From Methylobacterium sp. J-067 (GTDB lineage: Bacteria; Pseudomonadota; Alphaproteobacteria; Rhizobiales; Beijerinckiaceae): a stretch of DNA of 64,000 bases. Location of the stretch: NCBI RefSeq assembly GCF_022829465.1, contig NZ_JAKSXZ010000140.1, positions 62,001 through 126,000 on the forward strand, given 5' to 3'. Below the pieces are notes generated by a model. That model was not told the origin of the DNA, ran no database searches, and saw only the letters and a program-made list of their open reading frames with translations. Of this stretch, positions 24,430-33,514 are shown in pieces. The position numbers and the translations under genes are program-made. The first letter of the stretch is position 1. Every line of letters starts with the position of its first letter.

Positions 24430-26463
24430 ATGAACGCGCGGCTCGACAGTGCCGCGCCGGCCGGTGGCTCTCGCCTCGACCGGCTGATCGATGCCGTCGA
24501 TCAATATGTGCCCAGGCTTCCGGCCTGGGCCTTCGCGACGCGAATCTGGCTGGCGATGATGCTGGCCCTCGGGGTCGCCTTCTGGCTTCAGCTGGAAAGC
24601 GCCTCCTCGGCCGCGACCTGCGTCGCGATTCTCGCCCAGCCCAAACGCGGACAGGCCCTGTCGAAGGCGGTCTACCGCCTCGTCGGCACGCTGATCGGCG
24701 CGGCCGTCTCCATCGTCTTCATCGCCCTGTTCGGCCAGGATCGGGTGCTGCTCCTCACCTCGGTCGCGGTCTGGCTCGGCCTCTGCGTGCTCGTCGCGCA
24801 ATACCTGCAGGATACCCGCGCCTACGGGGCCATGCTCTCCGGCTACACGGTCGGCATCGTCGCGCTGGCGCAGATCGATACGCCGCAGGACACGTTCGAC
24901 GCGGCGACCGCGCGCGTGGCGGCCATCGTCATCGGCATCGTCGCGATCACCTTCATCAACGATGCCCTCGCCTCCCCGAGCACGTGGCGTTCTTTGTTGC
25001 CGACGCTCACGTCGGCTTGGGATGCGACCCGCGCCTACGCGACGGAAACGCTGGAGAAGGGCGCTCTCGGCGTCGTCCGCACGGCGGCGCTGATCCGCCA
25101 GATCGCGCCCATGCGCGCCGATGCCAGCGCCATCGCCGGGGAACTCGATGATGGGCCCTTCCGGGCGAGCGGGGCACGAAGCTGCATCGCGGCGCTCTAC
25201 GCCATGGCGGCCGCGATCCGCACCGTGGCTGCGGCGGCAGCGCATCTGCGCGAGCCGTCGCCGGCCGTCGAGGAAGCGCTCGCCATCTGCCGCCGCATCG
25301 CCGCCGGTCCCGACCCGGCGCGGCTCGACGCGGAGGACGAACGCCTGCGCGAGTTGGTCGATGAGGCGATCCGCGACGCCGACCGCCCCATCGACGAGAT
25401 CGTCGTGCTGCAGCGCGCCCTCGATTTCGCCTGCGCGGCGACCTTCGCCCTGGACGGGCTGAAGGCGCTGGCCGACGGACACGAACCCCTCCGCGATGCG
25501 CGCCTGCCGACCCATCGCGACTTCCCCGTGGCGGCGCGCGGGGCGATGCGGGTGGTGATCGGCTTCGCCGTCACGGCGGCGAGCTTCGTGGCCTTGGGCC
25601 TGCCGCAGGCCTCCTTCGCCCTCGTACAGGTGGCTGCGACCTCCTCGCTGTCGTCGGTGACGCCGGATCCGAAGAAGTTCGCCAACGGCGTGATGATCGG
25701 CATGACGCTCGCCGCGACCTTCGCCGGCATCGCCCGCTTCACCCTGCTGAATGGCGTGCAGGGTTTTCCGATGCTCGCCCTGGTGATGGCGCCGGTCATC
25801 TATCTAGGCTGCTTCCTGTCGCTGAACCAGAAGACCTTCGGCATCGGCTTCATCCTGATCGTGTTCTTCCCCGTCCTGCTCAGCCCCTCGAACCCGCAGG
25901 ATTACGACGCCCTCACCTTCCTGCTGAACGCATTCCTCGTCCTCGTGGCGGCGGTGATCCTCGGCGTGGTGGTGCGGCTCGTCCTGCCGGTGAACAATGT
26001 GCAGCAGCGGGTCTTCGCCCTCGATTCCGCCAAGCGGTCCCTGGCCGATGCCCTGCTCGGCGAGGGCGGCGACGCCACGACCCGCACCAGCCTGAATGCC
26101 GACCGCCTCTTCCAGTTCGCGGGCTACAGTTCCGGCAACAGCGCCGTGCGCAAGGCGAACCTCAGCCACGCCTTCACCCTGGCCCGGCTCGAAGCGGCGG
26201 CGGCGCGGGCGCATGCGGAATTGCGCGCCCTGTGGCAAATCGAGCCCCTGCGGGCTGTGATCCCCGGCACCCGCAACGCTTTGGCACGCGGCGACGACCG
26301 CGCCCTGGAGTTATCCGCGCAGGCCCTGCTCGGCAGCGCGCGGGGCGAAGACCGGGGCGTGCGGCTCCTGACCGCGCGGGCGGTGAGCGATCTCGTCAGC
26401 GCGGCTCGAACCATTGCGCACCATCGACGCTTTCTACAGCGGCTCGATATCGCTCCGTTCTGA
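24430..26463 (+). CDS. FUSC-family efflux transporter (AaeB-like)
   Basis: An inner-membrane protein of 677 residues with two membrane halves (hydrophobic helices at ~40-175 and ~360-520) joined by a soluble region, the layout of FUSC/AaeB exporters of aromatic acids such as p-hydroxybenzoate or fusaric acid. Segments CVAILAQPKRGQAL and VYRLVGTLIGA are typical. It is followed by a DUF1656 gene and an HlyD-family gene, the usual three-gene set. No outer-membrane channel or LysR-type regulator (as in aaeR) is adjacent, so these must be supplied from elsewhere. Substrate unknown. Confidence 0.9.
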   Translation: MNARLDSAAPAGGSRLDRLIDAVDQYVPRLPAWAFATRIWLAMMLALGVAFWLQLESASSAATCVAILAQPKRGQALSKAVYRLVGTLIGAAVSIVFIALFGQDRVLLLTSVAVWLGLCVLVAQYLQDTRAYGAMLSGYTVGIVALAQIDTPQDTFDAATARVAAIVIGIVAITFINDALASPSTWRSLLPTLTSAWDATRAYATETLEKGALGVVRTAALIRQIAPMRADASAIAGELDDGPFRASGARSCIAALYAMAAAIRTVAAAAAHLREPSPAVEEALAICRRIAAGPDPARLDAEDERLRELVDEAIRDADRPIDEIVVLQRALDFACAATFALDGLKALADGHEPLRDARLPTHRDFPVAARGAMRVVIGFAVTAASFVALGLPQASFALVQVAATSSLSSVTPDPKKFANGVMIGMTLAATFAGIARFTLLNGVQGFPMLALVMAPVIYLGCFLSLNQKTFGIGFILIVFFPVLLSPSNPQDYDALTFLLNAFLVLVAAVILGVVVRLVLPVNNVQQRVFALDSAKRSLADALLGEGGDATTRTSLNADRLFQFAGYSSGNSAVRKANLSHAFTLARLEAAAARAHAELRALWQIEPLRAVIPGTRNALARGDDRALELSAQALLGSARGEDRGVRLLTARAVSDLVSAARTIAHHRRFLQRLDIAPF

Positions 26464-26485
26464 GATAGAGGCGGCAAGACTGGTC

Positions 26486-26680
26486 ATGCACGAGGATATC
26501 CACTTCGGCGGGGTCCTGATCTCGTCCTTCGTGGGTTACGCCCTCGTCGCCTTTGCTATCCTGCTCGCGCTCCGTTTCCTCTTCGCCCGCATCCGGCTCA
26601 GCCGCTACGTCGCGAACGCCCCCCTCGCCGAGGCCGGAATCTATGTCTGCGTCCTCGCCCTGCTGATTGCCCTGACCTGA
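26486..26680 (+). CDS. DUF1656 family membrane protein (AaeX-like)
   Basis: The 64-residue protein has two transmembrane helices (FVGYALVAFAILLALRFLF and the C-terminal GIYVCVLALLIALT). HEDIHFGGVLIS is the DUF1656 N-terminus. The family is nearly always encoded between or beside FUSC and HlyD efflux genes and is called AaeX in E. coli; its role in the pump is unclear. ATG at 26486 fits the family; the frame is open further upstream over the end of the FUSC gene. Its stop shares one base with the next start (TGATG). Confidence 0.88.
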   Translation: MHEDIHFGGVLISSFVGYALVAFAILLALRFLFARIRLSRYVANAPLAEAGIYVCVLALLIALT

Positions 26681-27759
26681 TGCCGCAGACCACCGCAGAC
26701 GAGGACGACCCCAAGAAGGTCGCGCCGGCCGAGTCGGAGGACGGAAAATCCGCGCCGCCGCCGGTCGATCCGCCCGCCACGCATGCCCGCTTCACCAAGG
26801 CCACCGGGCGCAGCCGGGCGGCGAAGGTGTTTCGCTTCGCCGCGACGGGGCTGATCCTGATCGTCGCCTTCGTGGCGGCTGCGTTCGTCTGGCAATTCTA
26901 CGTCGAGGCGCCCTGGACCCGCGACGGGCGGGTGCGCGTGCAGGTCGCCAACATCGCCCCGCAGGTCTCCGGCCAGATCGTCGCTGTGAAGGTGGCCGAC
27001 AACCAGAACGTGAAGAAGGGCGACATCCTCTACGTCATCGACCCTGTCGACTTTCAGGTCGCCGTGTCGTCGGCCGACGCCGAGGTGAAGAACCGTGAGG
27101 CCGACCTCTCGGTGAAAAGCGCCCAGGCCGCGCGGCGCGAAGCGCTGTCCACCGTCTCGACCTCCATCGAAGAGAAGCAGATCTACGCCGGCAACGCCAA
27201 GATTGCCTCGGCGGCTCTTGAGGCGGCACAGGCACAGCTGCGGCAGGCCAAAGTCAACCTGGAACGCACGCAGGTCCGCTCCACCGTCAACGGGCGCGTT
27301 ACCAACCTGCTCATGCGGGTCGGCGATTATGCCCGCAGCGGCAGCTCGAACGTCAACGTCGTCGATACCGATTCCTACTGGATCGACGGGTATTTCGAGG
27401 AGACGAAGATGCGCAACATCCAGGTCGGCGCCTCGGCCGATGTGGCGCTGATGGGCTATCCGCAGCACCTGAACGGCACGGTCGCGAGCATCACGCTCGG
27501 CATCTCCACCGCCAACGCCACCGCGAGCACGCAGGGCCTGCCGGACGTCAACCCGGTCTACACCTGGGTGCGCCTTGCCCAGCGCGTGCCGGTCCGCATC
27601 AAGATCGACCGGGTGCCGCCGGAGGTGCCCCTGGTGGCGGGCATGACCGCGACGGTGGTGGTGGGCGACGGACGCGCCACACCCCCGACCTGGTTCATGG
27701 ATCTCCGCGACCGCATCGCCGGCAAACCCGACACGACGGTCGAGGCCCAACGACAGTAG
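26680..27759 (+). CDS. HlyD/AaeA-type membrane fusion protein
   Basis: The periplasmic adaptor of the pump (359 residues). A ~55-residue Pro/Ala-rich cytoplasmic N-terminus precedes one membrane helix (FRFAATGLILIVAFVAAAFVW). Then come the lipoyl half-motifs (NIAPQVSGQIVAVKVADNQNV, VRSTVNGRVTNLLMRVGDYA), a coiled-coil hairpin between them, and a beta-barrel (YWIDGYFEETKMRNIQVG). Coupled to DUF1656 by TGATG. It should bridge the FUSC protein to an outer-membrane channel. Confidence 0.9.
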   Translation: MPQTTADEDDPKKVAPAESEDGKSAPPPVDPPATHARFTKATGRSRAAKVFRFAATGLILIVAFVAAAFVWQFYVEAPWTRDGRVRVQVANIAPQVSGQIVAVKVADNQNVKKGDILYVIDPVDFQVAVSSADAEVKNREADLSVKSAQAARREALSTVSTSIEEKQIYAGNAKIASAALEAAQAQLRQAKVNLERTQVRSTVNGRVTNLLMRVGDYARSGSSNVNVVDTDSYWIDGYFEETKMRNIQVGASADVALMGYPQHLNGTVASITLGISTANATASTQGLPDVNPVYTWVRLAQRVPVRIKIDRVPPEVPLVAGMTATVVVGDGRATPPTWFMDLRDRIAGKPDTTVEAQRQ

Positions 27760-27927
27760 AGGACGGGCCTGTTCAATTGCGGCCTAAACAATCGGCGTCA
27801 TGCTGTGCATGACTTAAGCCTGACGGTTTCTTAAGGTCGTACGAAAGCGAAGACGGCTTCATTTTTCGAGTTGACGAGGTCGCGGGACGGGCGCAGTCTC
27901 TTCAAGTGCTTCGCGGATGCGGGCACG

Positions 27928-27962
27928 GGTCATCCGTTACCCAATGGATAGTGCGGATGACC
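27928..27962. repeat. 9-bp inverted repeat upstream of the 18-codon ORF
   Basis: GGTCATCCG (27928-27936) and CGGATGACC (27954-27962) are perfect inverted copies separated by 17 nt. The centre-to-centre spacing of 26 nt would suit a dimeric regulator or a long-loop RNA hairpin. It ends 35 nt before the start codon of the small ORF. Confidence 0.4.
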
Positions 27963-27997
27963 AGGGAATTACTCGCAACGAGCTGAAGGAGACAGGC

Positions 27998-28054
27998 ATG
28001 ACTCCACCTCAGCAGGATGCCGCCTTGATGGGCGCGGGACCGTTCGGCCCGTAA
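27998..28054 (+). CDS. candidate small ORF (18 aa)
   Basis: ATG at 27998 is preceded by GAAGGAGA with about 6 nt spacing, one of the best ribosome-binding sites in the window. The peptide is MTPPQQDAALMGAGPFGP and ends with TAA. It has no Trp, Cys or Ser cluster that would make it an obvious attenuator leader or modified-peptide precursor. The location in an otherwise empty gap next to an inverted repeat makes it worth testing. No family known to me; it may be chance. Confidence 0.35.
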   Translation: MTPPQQDAALMGAGPFGP

Positions 28055-28240
28055 CCTAGCGGCCTTTCGACGGATAACCGGACGGGAGCGGCCCCAGGGG
28101 CATGGAAGCGGCCTTCCAGGCACGACTTCGAACACGCGAGACGCCCCACCTCAGCCCTCCCGCCACGGCTTTGCTCGTTTTTGCCCAGGCTCGACTCGCC
28201 CGCGCGGCCTCGCCGCAGCGGGGTTTTTGCGCGGGCGCCG

Positions 28241-29161
28241 TCAGACCGCCGGGCCCATCCAGTCCGTGACGATGCGGATCTGGTCGGGATCGAGGAGCGC
28301 GGGGGCGTGGCCGCAGCCGGGAATCTCGACGCGGTAGGTGCGCGGACCCCGCCGGGTCATCTCGTCGGCCGTCTCGCGTAGGAGCAGGTCCGACTCGACC
28401 CCGCGCAGCAGCAGAACGGGACAGGTGATCGCGTCCCAATCGCGCCACATGCTCACACTGTAGACCCGGCCCGGCCGGAAGGCCTGCCCGATGCCGGGGT
28501 CGTAATGCGGCCGCCAGCCGCCGGTCGGCTCGGGGAAGAAGCTGTGAATGGCGATGTGGCGCCATTGCTCGTCGGTGAGCGGCCCGAACGCGCCGAGCAC
28601 GATCCGCAGGCGCGATTCACCGGAGGCGAGGTTGTGGTGCAGGCGCGGCGCGTCCCGCAGTCGGTCGCCGATATGGCGGATGGGCGCCCAGGGCAGGAAA
28701 GGCCCGATGTCGTTGATGACGAGGCGGCGGATCGGCGTGTCCTGCGCCGAGGCCAGCACCATGCCGGTGAGGCCCCCGAGGGAGGTGCCGATCCAATCGA
28801 TCTCGCCCTTCAGATTGAGGTGGGCGGTGAGCGCGGCCATGTCGGCGGCGTATTGCGGCAGGGCGTAGAGTTCGGGATCGCGCAGCCAGCCGGAGAGGCC
28901 CCGCCCCGGCAGATCCGGGCAGATCACCCGGTAGCCCATCTTGGCGAGCGCGTAGGCGAGCGGGTCGAAATCCCGCCCCTGCCGGCTCAGGCCGTGGACG
29001 CAGATGACTACGCGGCGGCTCTCCAGATCGCCCCAATCGACATAGGCGATGCGGTGGAAGTCCTTGGGCGCGTAGGCGAGGAAATGCCCCGTGCGGAATG
29101 GGACATCCGCTTCGCTCAGCTCATCGAGCCGCAGCGGGCGGCTCCGCAGCAGCATCGTCAC
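28241..29161 (-). CDS. alpha/beta hydrolase
   Basis: The 306-residue protein has the alpha/beta-hydrolase fold. The oxyanion-hole segment is VVICVHGLSRQGRDFD, the nucleophile Ser is in GTSLGG (~residue 128), and the likely catalytic His is in PGCGHAPAL near the C-terminus. No signal peptide. Its start overlaps the phasin stop (ATGA), so the two are co-translated, which raises the idea of a role around polyhydroxyalkanoate granules (for example thioesterase or depolymerase-like). That role is inference; sequence alone gives only the fold. Confidence 0.87.
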   Translation of the reverse strand: MTMLLRSRPLRLDELSEADVPFRTGHFLAYAPKDFHRIAYVDWGDLESRRVVICVHGLSRQGRDFDPLAYALAKMGYRVICPDLPGRGLSGWLRDPELYALPQYAADMAALTAHLNLKGEIDWIGTSLGGLTGMVLASAQDTPIRRLVINDIGPFLPWAPIRHIGDRLRDAPRLHHNLASGESRLRIVLGAFGPLTDEQWRHIAIHSFFPEPTGGWRPHYDPGIGQAFRPGRVYSVSMWRDWDAITCPVLLLRGVESDLLLRETADEMTRRGPRTYRVEIPGCGHAPALLDPDQIRIVTDWMGPAV

Positions 29162-29697
29162 CGCGTTTCGGCGCGGATGGCGGCCTCACGTGCGAGGCGC
29201 GACGTGGTCTGGTGCAGATCGACCACCTGATCGGTGATCCGGCGCGACTGGTCCTGCATGAAGGAAACCTGCAATTGCAGCATCTCCCGCGGATCGGAGG
29301 TGGAGGCCAGCTGTTCCGCGAAGTCGAGGGAGGCGCGCACGTTCGTGTCCGACGCGACGAGCATCCGGTGGCCGATCTCGCGCATGGCGAAGAGCATCTG
29401 GCTCGCGTTGTCCTCGAAGGCGTTGTAGAGGCGCGCGCCGGCCGATTCCCACTGCTCCCGCGCCTTGCGGGCCCCCGCGACGTTGCTGTCTGTAAGCTGC
29501 GTCGCCGCCTCGCGGGTCGAGCCCGCCACCTGCTTCCAGCCCTCGAAGGCCTGGGCCATGGAGGCCTCGAAGGCGTTCAGCGCCTGCTCGCCGGCATGGG
29601 CGTAGCGCTCATACGCCTCGCGGGCCTTGGCGACGGCGCTTTCGGCCATTTCACGGCGCATCGCATCCGAGGTGGCCGGAAGGTTGTCGTTGTTCAC
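29158..29697 (-). CDS. phasin family protein
   Basis: The protein is 179 residues, almost entirely helical and amphipathic, with features of phasins: YERYAHAGEQALNAFEAS, VAGARKAREQWESAGARLYN and an aromatic/Met region. Phasins coat polyhydroxyalkanoate granules, the carbon store of methylobacteria. The start is GTG at 29697 with GGGAG 6 nt upstream; frame-open residues upstream are Arg-rich and unlike the family. The following hydrolase gene overlaps by ATGA. Confidence 0.75.
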   Translation of the reverse strand: MNNDNLPATSDAMRREMAESAVAKAREAYERYAHAGEQALNAFEASMAQAFEGWKQVAGSTREAATQLTDSNVAGARKAREQWESAGARLYNAFEDNASQMLFAMREIGHRMLVASDTNVRASLDFAEQLASTSDPREMLQLQVSFMQDQSRRITDQVVDLHQTTSRLAREAAIRAETR

Positions 29698-29921
29698 GTT
29701 CCGCTCCCGCGCGCGACGAAGCCGGTTCGCCCCGGCAGCGTGGCATTTGACACGACGGCGCATCTCGTCAACCGCATCGCGGTGACGGCAGCCCACGACT
29801 CGTTACGGAGGATGCAGCCTATTCGATCCCGCCGCCCCGCGCGATTGACAGCGGAGCCGCCCTCGAAATCATGGCGCCAAGGGGCGAACGCTACGCCCGC
29901 CGCCTGACCGAGAGGGCCGTC

Positions 29922-31568
29922 ATGACGGACACCCCGATAACGCCAGCCGGCGGGGCCGCGCACCGCTTCGAAGCGGGGCTGGAACGCAGGGCGGCGAATT
30001 ACGTGTCCCTCACGCCGGTGAGCCTGCTCGCCCGCGCGGCGGCGGCCTTCGGCGCCCGCGTCGCGGTGATCGACGGTGAGCGCCGCCTCACCTACGCCGC
30101 CCTTTACAAACGCTGCCGCCGCCTCGCCTCCTCACTCGTTGCGCGGGGGATCGGGCGCCTCGACACGGTGGCGATCCTCGCCTCCAACATCCCCGAGATG
30201 GTCGAGGCGCATTTCGCCGTGCCGATGCTCGGCGCGGTGCTGAACCCGCTCAACACCCGCCTCGACCCGGCGACCATCGCCTTCTCCCTGCGGCATGGCG
30301 GGGCGCGGGTGCTGATCGTCGAGGAGGCCCATGCGCCGTTGGCCGCAAAGGCGCTGGCCGCGATGGAGGCGCCGCCCCTCGTCGTCGCCATCGGCGAGGC
30401 TGGGATCGCGGAGACCCTCCCCTACGAGGCGCTGATCGCGGCGGGCGACCCGGCCCATGCCTGGGCTCCGCCGGAGGACGAGTGGCAATCCCTCTGTCTA
30501 CTCTACACCTCGGGCACGACGGGCGATCCGAAGGGCGCCGTCTACAGCCATCGCGGCGCCTATCTGCAGGCGCTCGGCAACGCCGTGACCTTCGGGCTGT
30601 CGGGCGAGAGCGTGTATCTCTGGACCCTGCCGATGTTCCATTGCAGCGGCTGGTCCTACCCCTGGGCCTGCGTGGCGGCGGGCGCGACGCAGGTCTGCCT
30701 GCGCAAGGTCGAGCCGGCGGACATCTTCCGGCTGATCGCCGAGCACGGGGTGACGCATCTGTGCGGGGCCCCCATTGTCCTGTCTATGATCGCCCACGCC
30801 CCCGCGCACGAGCGGCGGGACTTCCCCCAGACGGTGCGCTGCGCGGTCGGCGGCGCGGCACCCTCCTCCACCATCATCCGCACGATGGAGGAGATGGGCT
30901 TCCGCATCACGCACCTTTACGGGGCGACGGAGAGCTACGGGCCGGCGACCGCCTGTCTCGCCCAACCCAATTGGGCCGACCTGACGGACGAGGAGCGCTA
31001 CCAGCGCATGGCCCGGCAGGGCGTGGCGCTGGCGACCCTCGATGCCGTGACCGTCACCGATCCCGAGATCGGTGAGCCCGTGCCGCAGGACGGCAGCCGG
31101 ATCGGGGAGATCTGTCTGCGCGGCAACACGATCATGAAGGGCTATCTCGGTAACCCCTCCGCCACGGAGAAGGCGCTGGCCGGCGGCTGGTACGCCACGG
31201 GCGACCTCGCCGTCTGGCACGCGGACGGGGCCGTCGAGATCAAGGACCGCTCGAAGGACATCATCATCTCGGGCGGCGAGAACATCTCCAGCCTGGAGGT
31301 GGAGGAGGTGCTGATGCGCCACCCCGCGGTGATGCTCGCCGCCGTGGTCGCCCGGCCCGACCCGACCTGGGGCGAGACGCCCTGCGCCTTCCTCGAAGCC
31401 AAGCCCGGCCGCGACGTGCCGAGCCAGGAGACGATCATCGCCTTCTGCCGCGAGCGCATGGCCCGCTACAAGGTGCCGAAGACGGTGGTGTTCGGCCCCC
31501 TGCCGAAGACCTCCACGGGCAAGATCCAGAAGTTCGTTCTCCGTGACCGGGCGCGGGAAATCGGCTGA
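29922..31568 (+). CDS. AMP-forming acyl-CoA synthetase
   Basis: The protein has 548 residues and activates a carboxylic acid through an acyl-adenylate to acyl-CoA. The P-loop-like A3 motif LLYTSGTTGDPKGAVYSHRG is near residue 190, A5 is YGATESYG, A7 is YATGDLA, A8 is KDRSKDIIISGGENIS, and the A10 Lys is in KTSTGKIQKF. It is of the medium/long-chain type; the chain specificity cannot be read. ATG at 29922 with GAGAGG upstream is chosen; the frame is open for 17 codons more. It is divergent from the phasin gene. Confidence 0.93.
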   Translation: MTDTPITPAGGAAHRFEAGLERRAANYVSLTPVSLLARAAAAFGARVAVIDGERRLTYAALYKRCRRLASSLVARGIGRLDTVAILASNIPEMVEAHFAVPMLGAVLNPLNTRLDPATIAFSLRHGGARVLIVEEAHAPLAAKALAAMEAPPLVVAIGEAGIAETLPYEALIAAGDPAHAWAPPEDEWQSLCLLYTSGTTGDPKGAVYSHRGAYLQALGNAVTFGLSGESVYLWTLPMFHCSGWSYPWACVAAGATQVCLRKVEPADIFRLIAEHGVTHLCGAPIVLSMIAHAPAHERRDFPQTVRCAVGGAAPSSTIIRTMEEMGFRITHLYGATESYGPATACLAQPNWADLTDEERYQRMARQGVALATLDAVTVTDPEIGEPVPQDGSRIGEICLRGNTIMKGYLGNPSATEKALAGGWYATGDLAVWHADGAVEIKDRSKDIIISGGENISSLEVEEVLMRHPAVMLAAVVARPDPTWGETPCAFLEAKPGRDVPSQETIIAFCRERMARYKVPKTVVFGPLPKTSTGKIQKFVLRDRAREIG

Positions 31569-31571
31569 GGG

Positions 31572-31793
31572 TTAGTCCTTCTCCTTGACCCGCCGGCATT
31601 CGGTCTTGAGGTAGGCGGTCTTGCCGATATCCTCGCGCAGGTCGGTGCGGGCGATGATCTCCTGCCAGCCGGTGGCGCAGCCGATTTCGTTCGCGACCCG
31701 CACCTTGCGCACTTCGAGGGCCTGCGCGTCCGTGCAGGCTTCCTGGGCGATCCCGTTGGCGCAGACCAGCACCACTGCGATGAAGGCGTTCAT
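31572..31793 (-). CDS. exported hypothetical protein (73 aa)
   Basis: A short signal peptide (MNAFIAVVLVCANGIAQ) is followed by a mature part with three cysteines (EACTDA, IGCATG, TECRRV). No family recognised. It ends 3 nt from the stop of the acyl-CoA synthetase (convergent) and is divergent from xseA. The third-position GC pattern supports coding on this strand. Confidence 0.65.
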   Translation of the reverse strand: MNAFIAVVLVCANGIAQEACTDAQALEVRKVRVANEIGCATGWQEIIARTDLREDIGKTAYLKTECRRVKEKD

Positions 31794-31888
31794 GGCGTCC
31801 CGTCCCTTTGTGTCTCCGGGTGTACATGCTCCCGCCCGCGCGGGTTTCCATCTTTACCGGCACGCCGGGTCCGCCTAGCGTCTCCGGG

Positions 31889-33514
31889 ATGCCCCTGGTC
31901 CCCCCTCCCCGCCTCAAGGCTCCGCCGCTCTCGACCGACGTGCCGCCCGCGTCGGTGCTGGCCGGCAACCAGCCGGAATGGTCGGTGGGCGACCTCGCCG
32001 CCGCGCTGAAGCAGACGTTAGAAGAGCGCTTCGGCCATGTCCGGCTGCGCGGCGAGATCTCCGGTTTCCGGGGCGTCCACGGCTCCGGCCACGCCTATTT
32101 CTCGCTGAAGGACGGTCAGGCGCGTATCGACGCCGTGGTGTGGAAGGGCGTCTACGGCCGCCTGCGGCAGAAGCCGCAGGAGGGGCTGGAGGTGATCGCC
32201 ACCGGGCGCATCACCACCTTCGCGGGCAAGTCTTCGTACCAGATCGTCATCGACAGCCTGGAGCCAGCCGGGCTCGGTGCGTGGATGGCGTTGCTGGAAG
32301 AGCGGCGGAAGATGCTGGCCGCCGAGGGCCTGTTCCTCCCCGAGCACCGCAAGCCAATCCCGTTCCTGCCGAACGTCGTCGGCGTCGTCACCTCGCCGAC
32401 CGGCGCGGTGATCCGCGACATCCTCCACCGATTGCAGGACCGCTTCCCCCGCCCCGTCCTCGTTTGGCCGGTGCGCGTGCAGGGCGACGGCGCCGCCGAG
32501 GAGGTCGCCGCCGCGATACGAGGCTTTAACGCCCTGACGCCCGGCGGACCCATCCCCCGGCCCGATCTGCTGATCGTCGCACGCGGCGGCGGCTCGATCG
32601 AAGACCTGTGGGCCTTCAACGAGGAATGCGTCGTCCGCGCCGCCTTCGAGAGTGTCATCCCGCTGATCTCGGCGGTGGGCCACGAGACCGACACGACGCT
32701 GATCGACCACGTCGCCGACCGCCGCGCGCCGACGCCGACCGGCGCGGCCGAGATGGCGGTGCCGGTGCGCGCCGACCTCATCGCCACGGTGGCGGATCTG
32801 GCGGCGCGTGGCGGCGGCGCCGTCCGCCGCCGGATCGAGCGCGACCGGGCGGACCTGCGCGGCCTCGCCCGCGCCATGCCCGGCCCCGATGCGCTGCTCG
32901 CGGCCAAGCGTCAGCGGCTCGATCTCGCGGAGGCGCGCCTCGCTCCTGCGCTGGCGGCCGGTGCGGCCCGCCACCGTGTAAGGCTTCAGGCGCTTCTCGA
33001 CAGGCTCGCCCGCCGCTCGCCGGAACTCGCCCTCGCCCAGGCCCGCGCGCGCCTGGAACGCGTCGACAACCGCACCCACCGGGCGCTGATCGTCGAGGTG
33101 AGGCGAAAGGAGGACCAGGTCGCCCAATTCGGCCGCCGCCTCGTCCTGGCCAAGGAATCCAGCCTGGAGCGTGCCCGCGCCTTGGAGGCCCGCCGCCGCG
33201 ACCGCCTCGCCGGGCTGACGGCGCGGCTCGTCCAGGCCAGGCGGCGCGACATCGAGCGGCGCCACAGCCGCCTGCAATCGCTGGCCGATCTGCTCGGCAC
33301 CCTCAGCTATCGCTCCGTGCTCGACCGGGGCTTCGCCCTGGTCCGCGACGGCGACGGCCGCCCCCTGAAGCACGCCGAGGAGGCCGAGGCGGCACCGCGC
33401 CTGACCCTGCAATTCGCTGACGGGACCGTCGAGGCCGTGCCCGCCAAGGGCAAGCGCCCGGCGCCGCGCGCGAAGAGCCCTAAGGCGAAGCAGGGGACGC
33501 TGTTCGACGCCTAA
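31889..33514 (+). CDS. xseA: exodeoxyribonuclease VII large subunit
   Basis: XseA (541 residues) with XseB degrades single-stranded DNA. The N-terminal OB-fold carries WSVGDLAAALKQTLEERF, LRGEISGFRG and HAYFSLKD. The catalytic core has VVTSPTGAVIRDILHRL, LLIVARGGGSIEDLWAFNEE and SAVGHETDTTLIDHVADRRAPTPTGAAE. A long helical, Arg-rich C-terminus follows, then a Lys-rich tail. ATG at 31889 is preferred. Its stop overlaps the stop of the convergent acetyltransferase gene. xseB is not adjacent. Confidence 0.95.
   Translation: MPLVPPPRLKAPPLSTDVPPASVLAGNQPEWSVGDLAAALKQTLEERFGHVRLRGEISGFRGVHGSGHAYFSLKDGQARIDAVVWKGVYGRLRQKPQEGLEVIATGRITTFAGKSSYQIVIDSLEPAGLGAWMALLEERRKMLAAEGLFLPEHRKPIPFLPNVVGVVTSPTGAVIRDILHRLQDRFPRPVLVWPVRVQGDGAAEEVAAAIRGFNALTPGGPIPRPDLLIVARGGGSIEDLWAFNEECVVRAAFESVIPLISAVGHETDTTLIDHVADRRAPTPTGAAEMAVPVRADLIATVADLAARGGGAVRRRIERDRADLRGLARAMPGPDALLAAKRQRLDLAEARLAPALAAGAARHRVRLQALLDRLARRSPELALAQARARLERVDNRTHRALIVEVRRKEDQVAQFGRRLVLAKESSLERARALEARRRDRLAGLTARLVQARRRDIERRHSRLQSLADLLGTLSYRSVLDRGFALVRDGDGRPLKHAEEAEAAPRLTLQFADGTVEAVPAKGKRPAPRAKSPKAKQGTLFDA

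Larger units (their letters stand above)
27760..28240. other. intergenic region (480 nt)
   Basis: It lies between two convergent transcription units. No gene of normal size is supported: the open frames on the minus strand lack ribosome-binding sites and family matches. It does contain a 9-bp inverted repeat (27928-27936/27954-27962) and, just after it, an 18-codon ORF with a strong ribosome-binding site, both listed separately. The rest (28060-28240) shows nothing I can name. Confidence 0.5.

Noticed and set aside
28056..28565. 169-codon open frame on the minus strand after the hydrolase gene
   Set aside because: It overlaps the true hydrolase in another frame and is Arg/Pro-rich noise.
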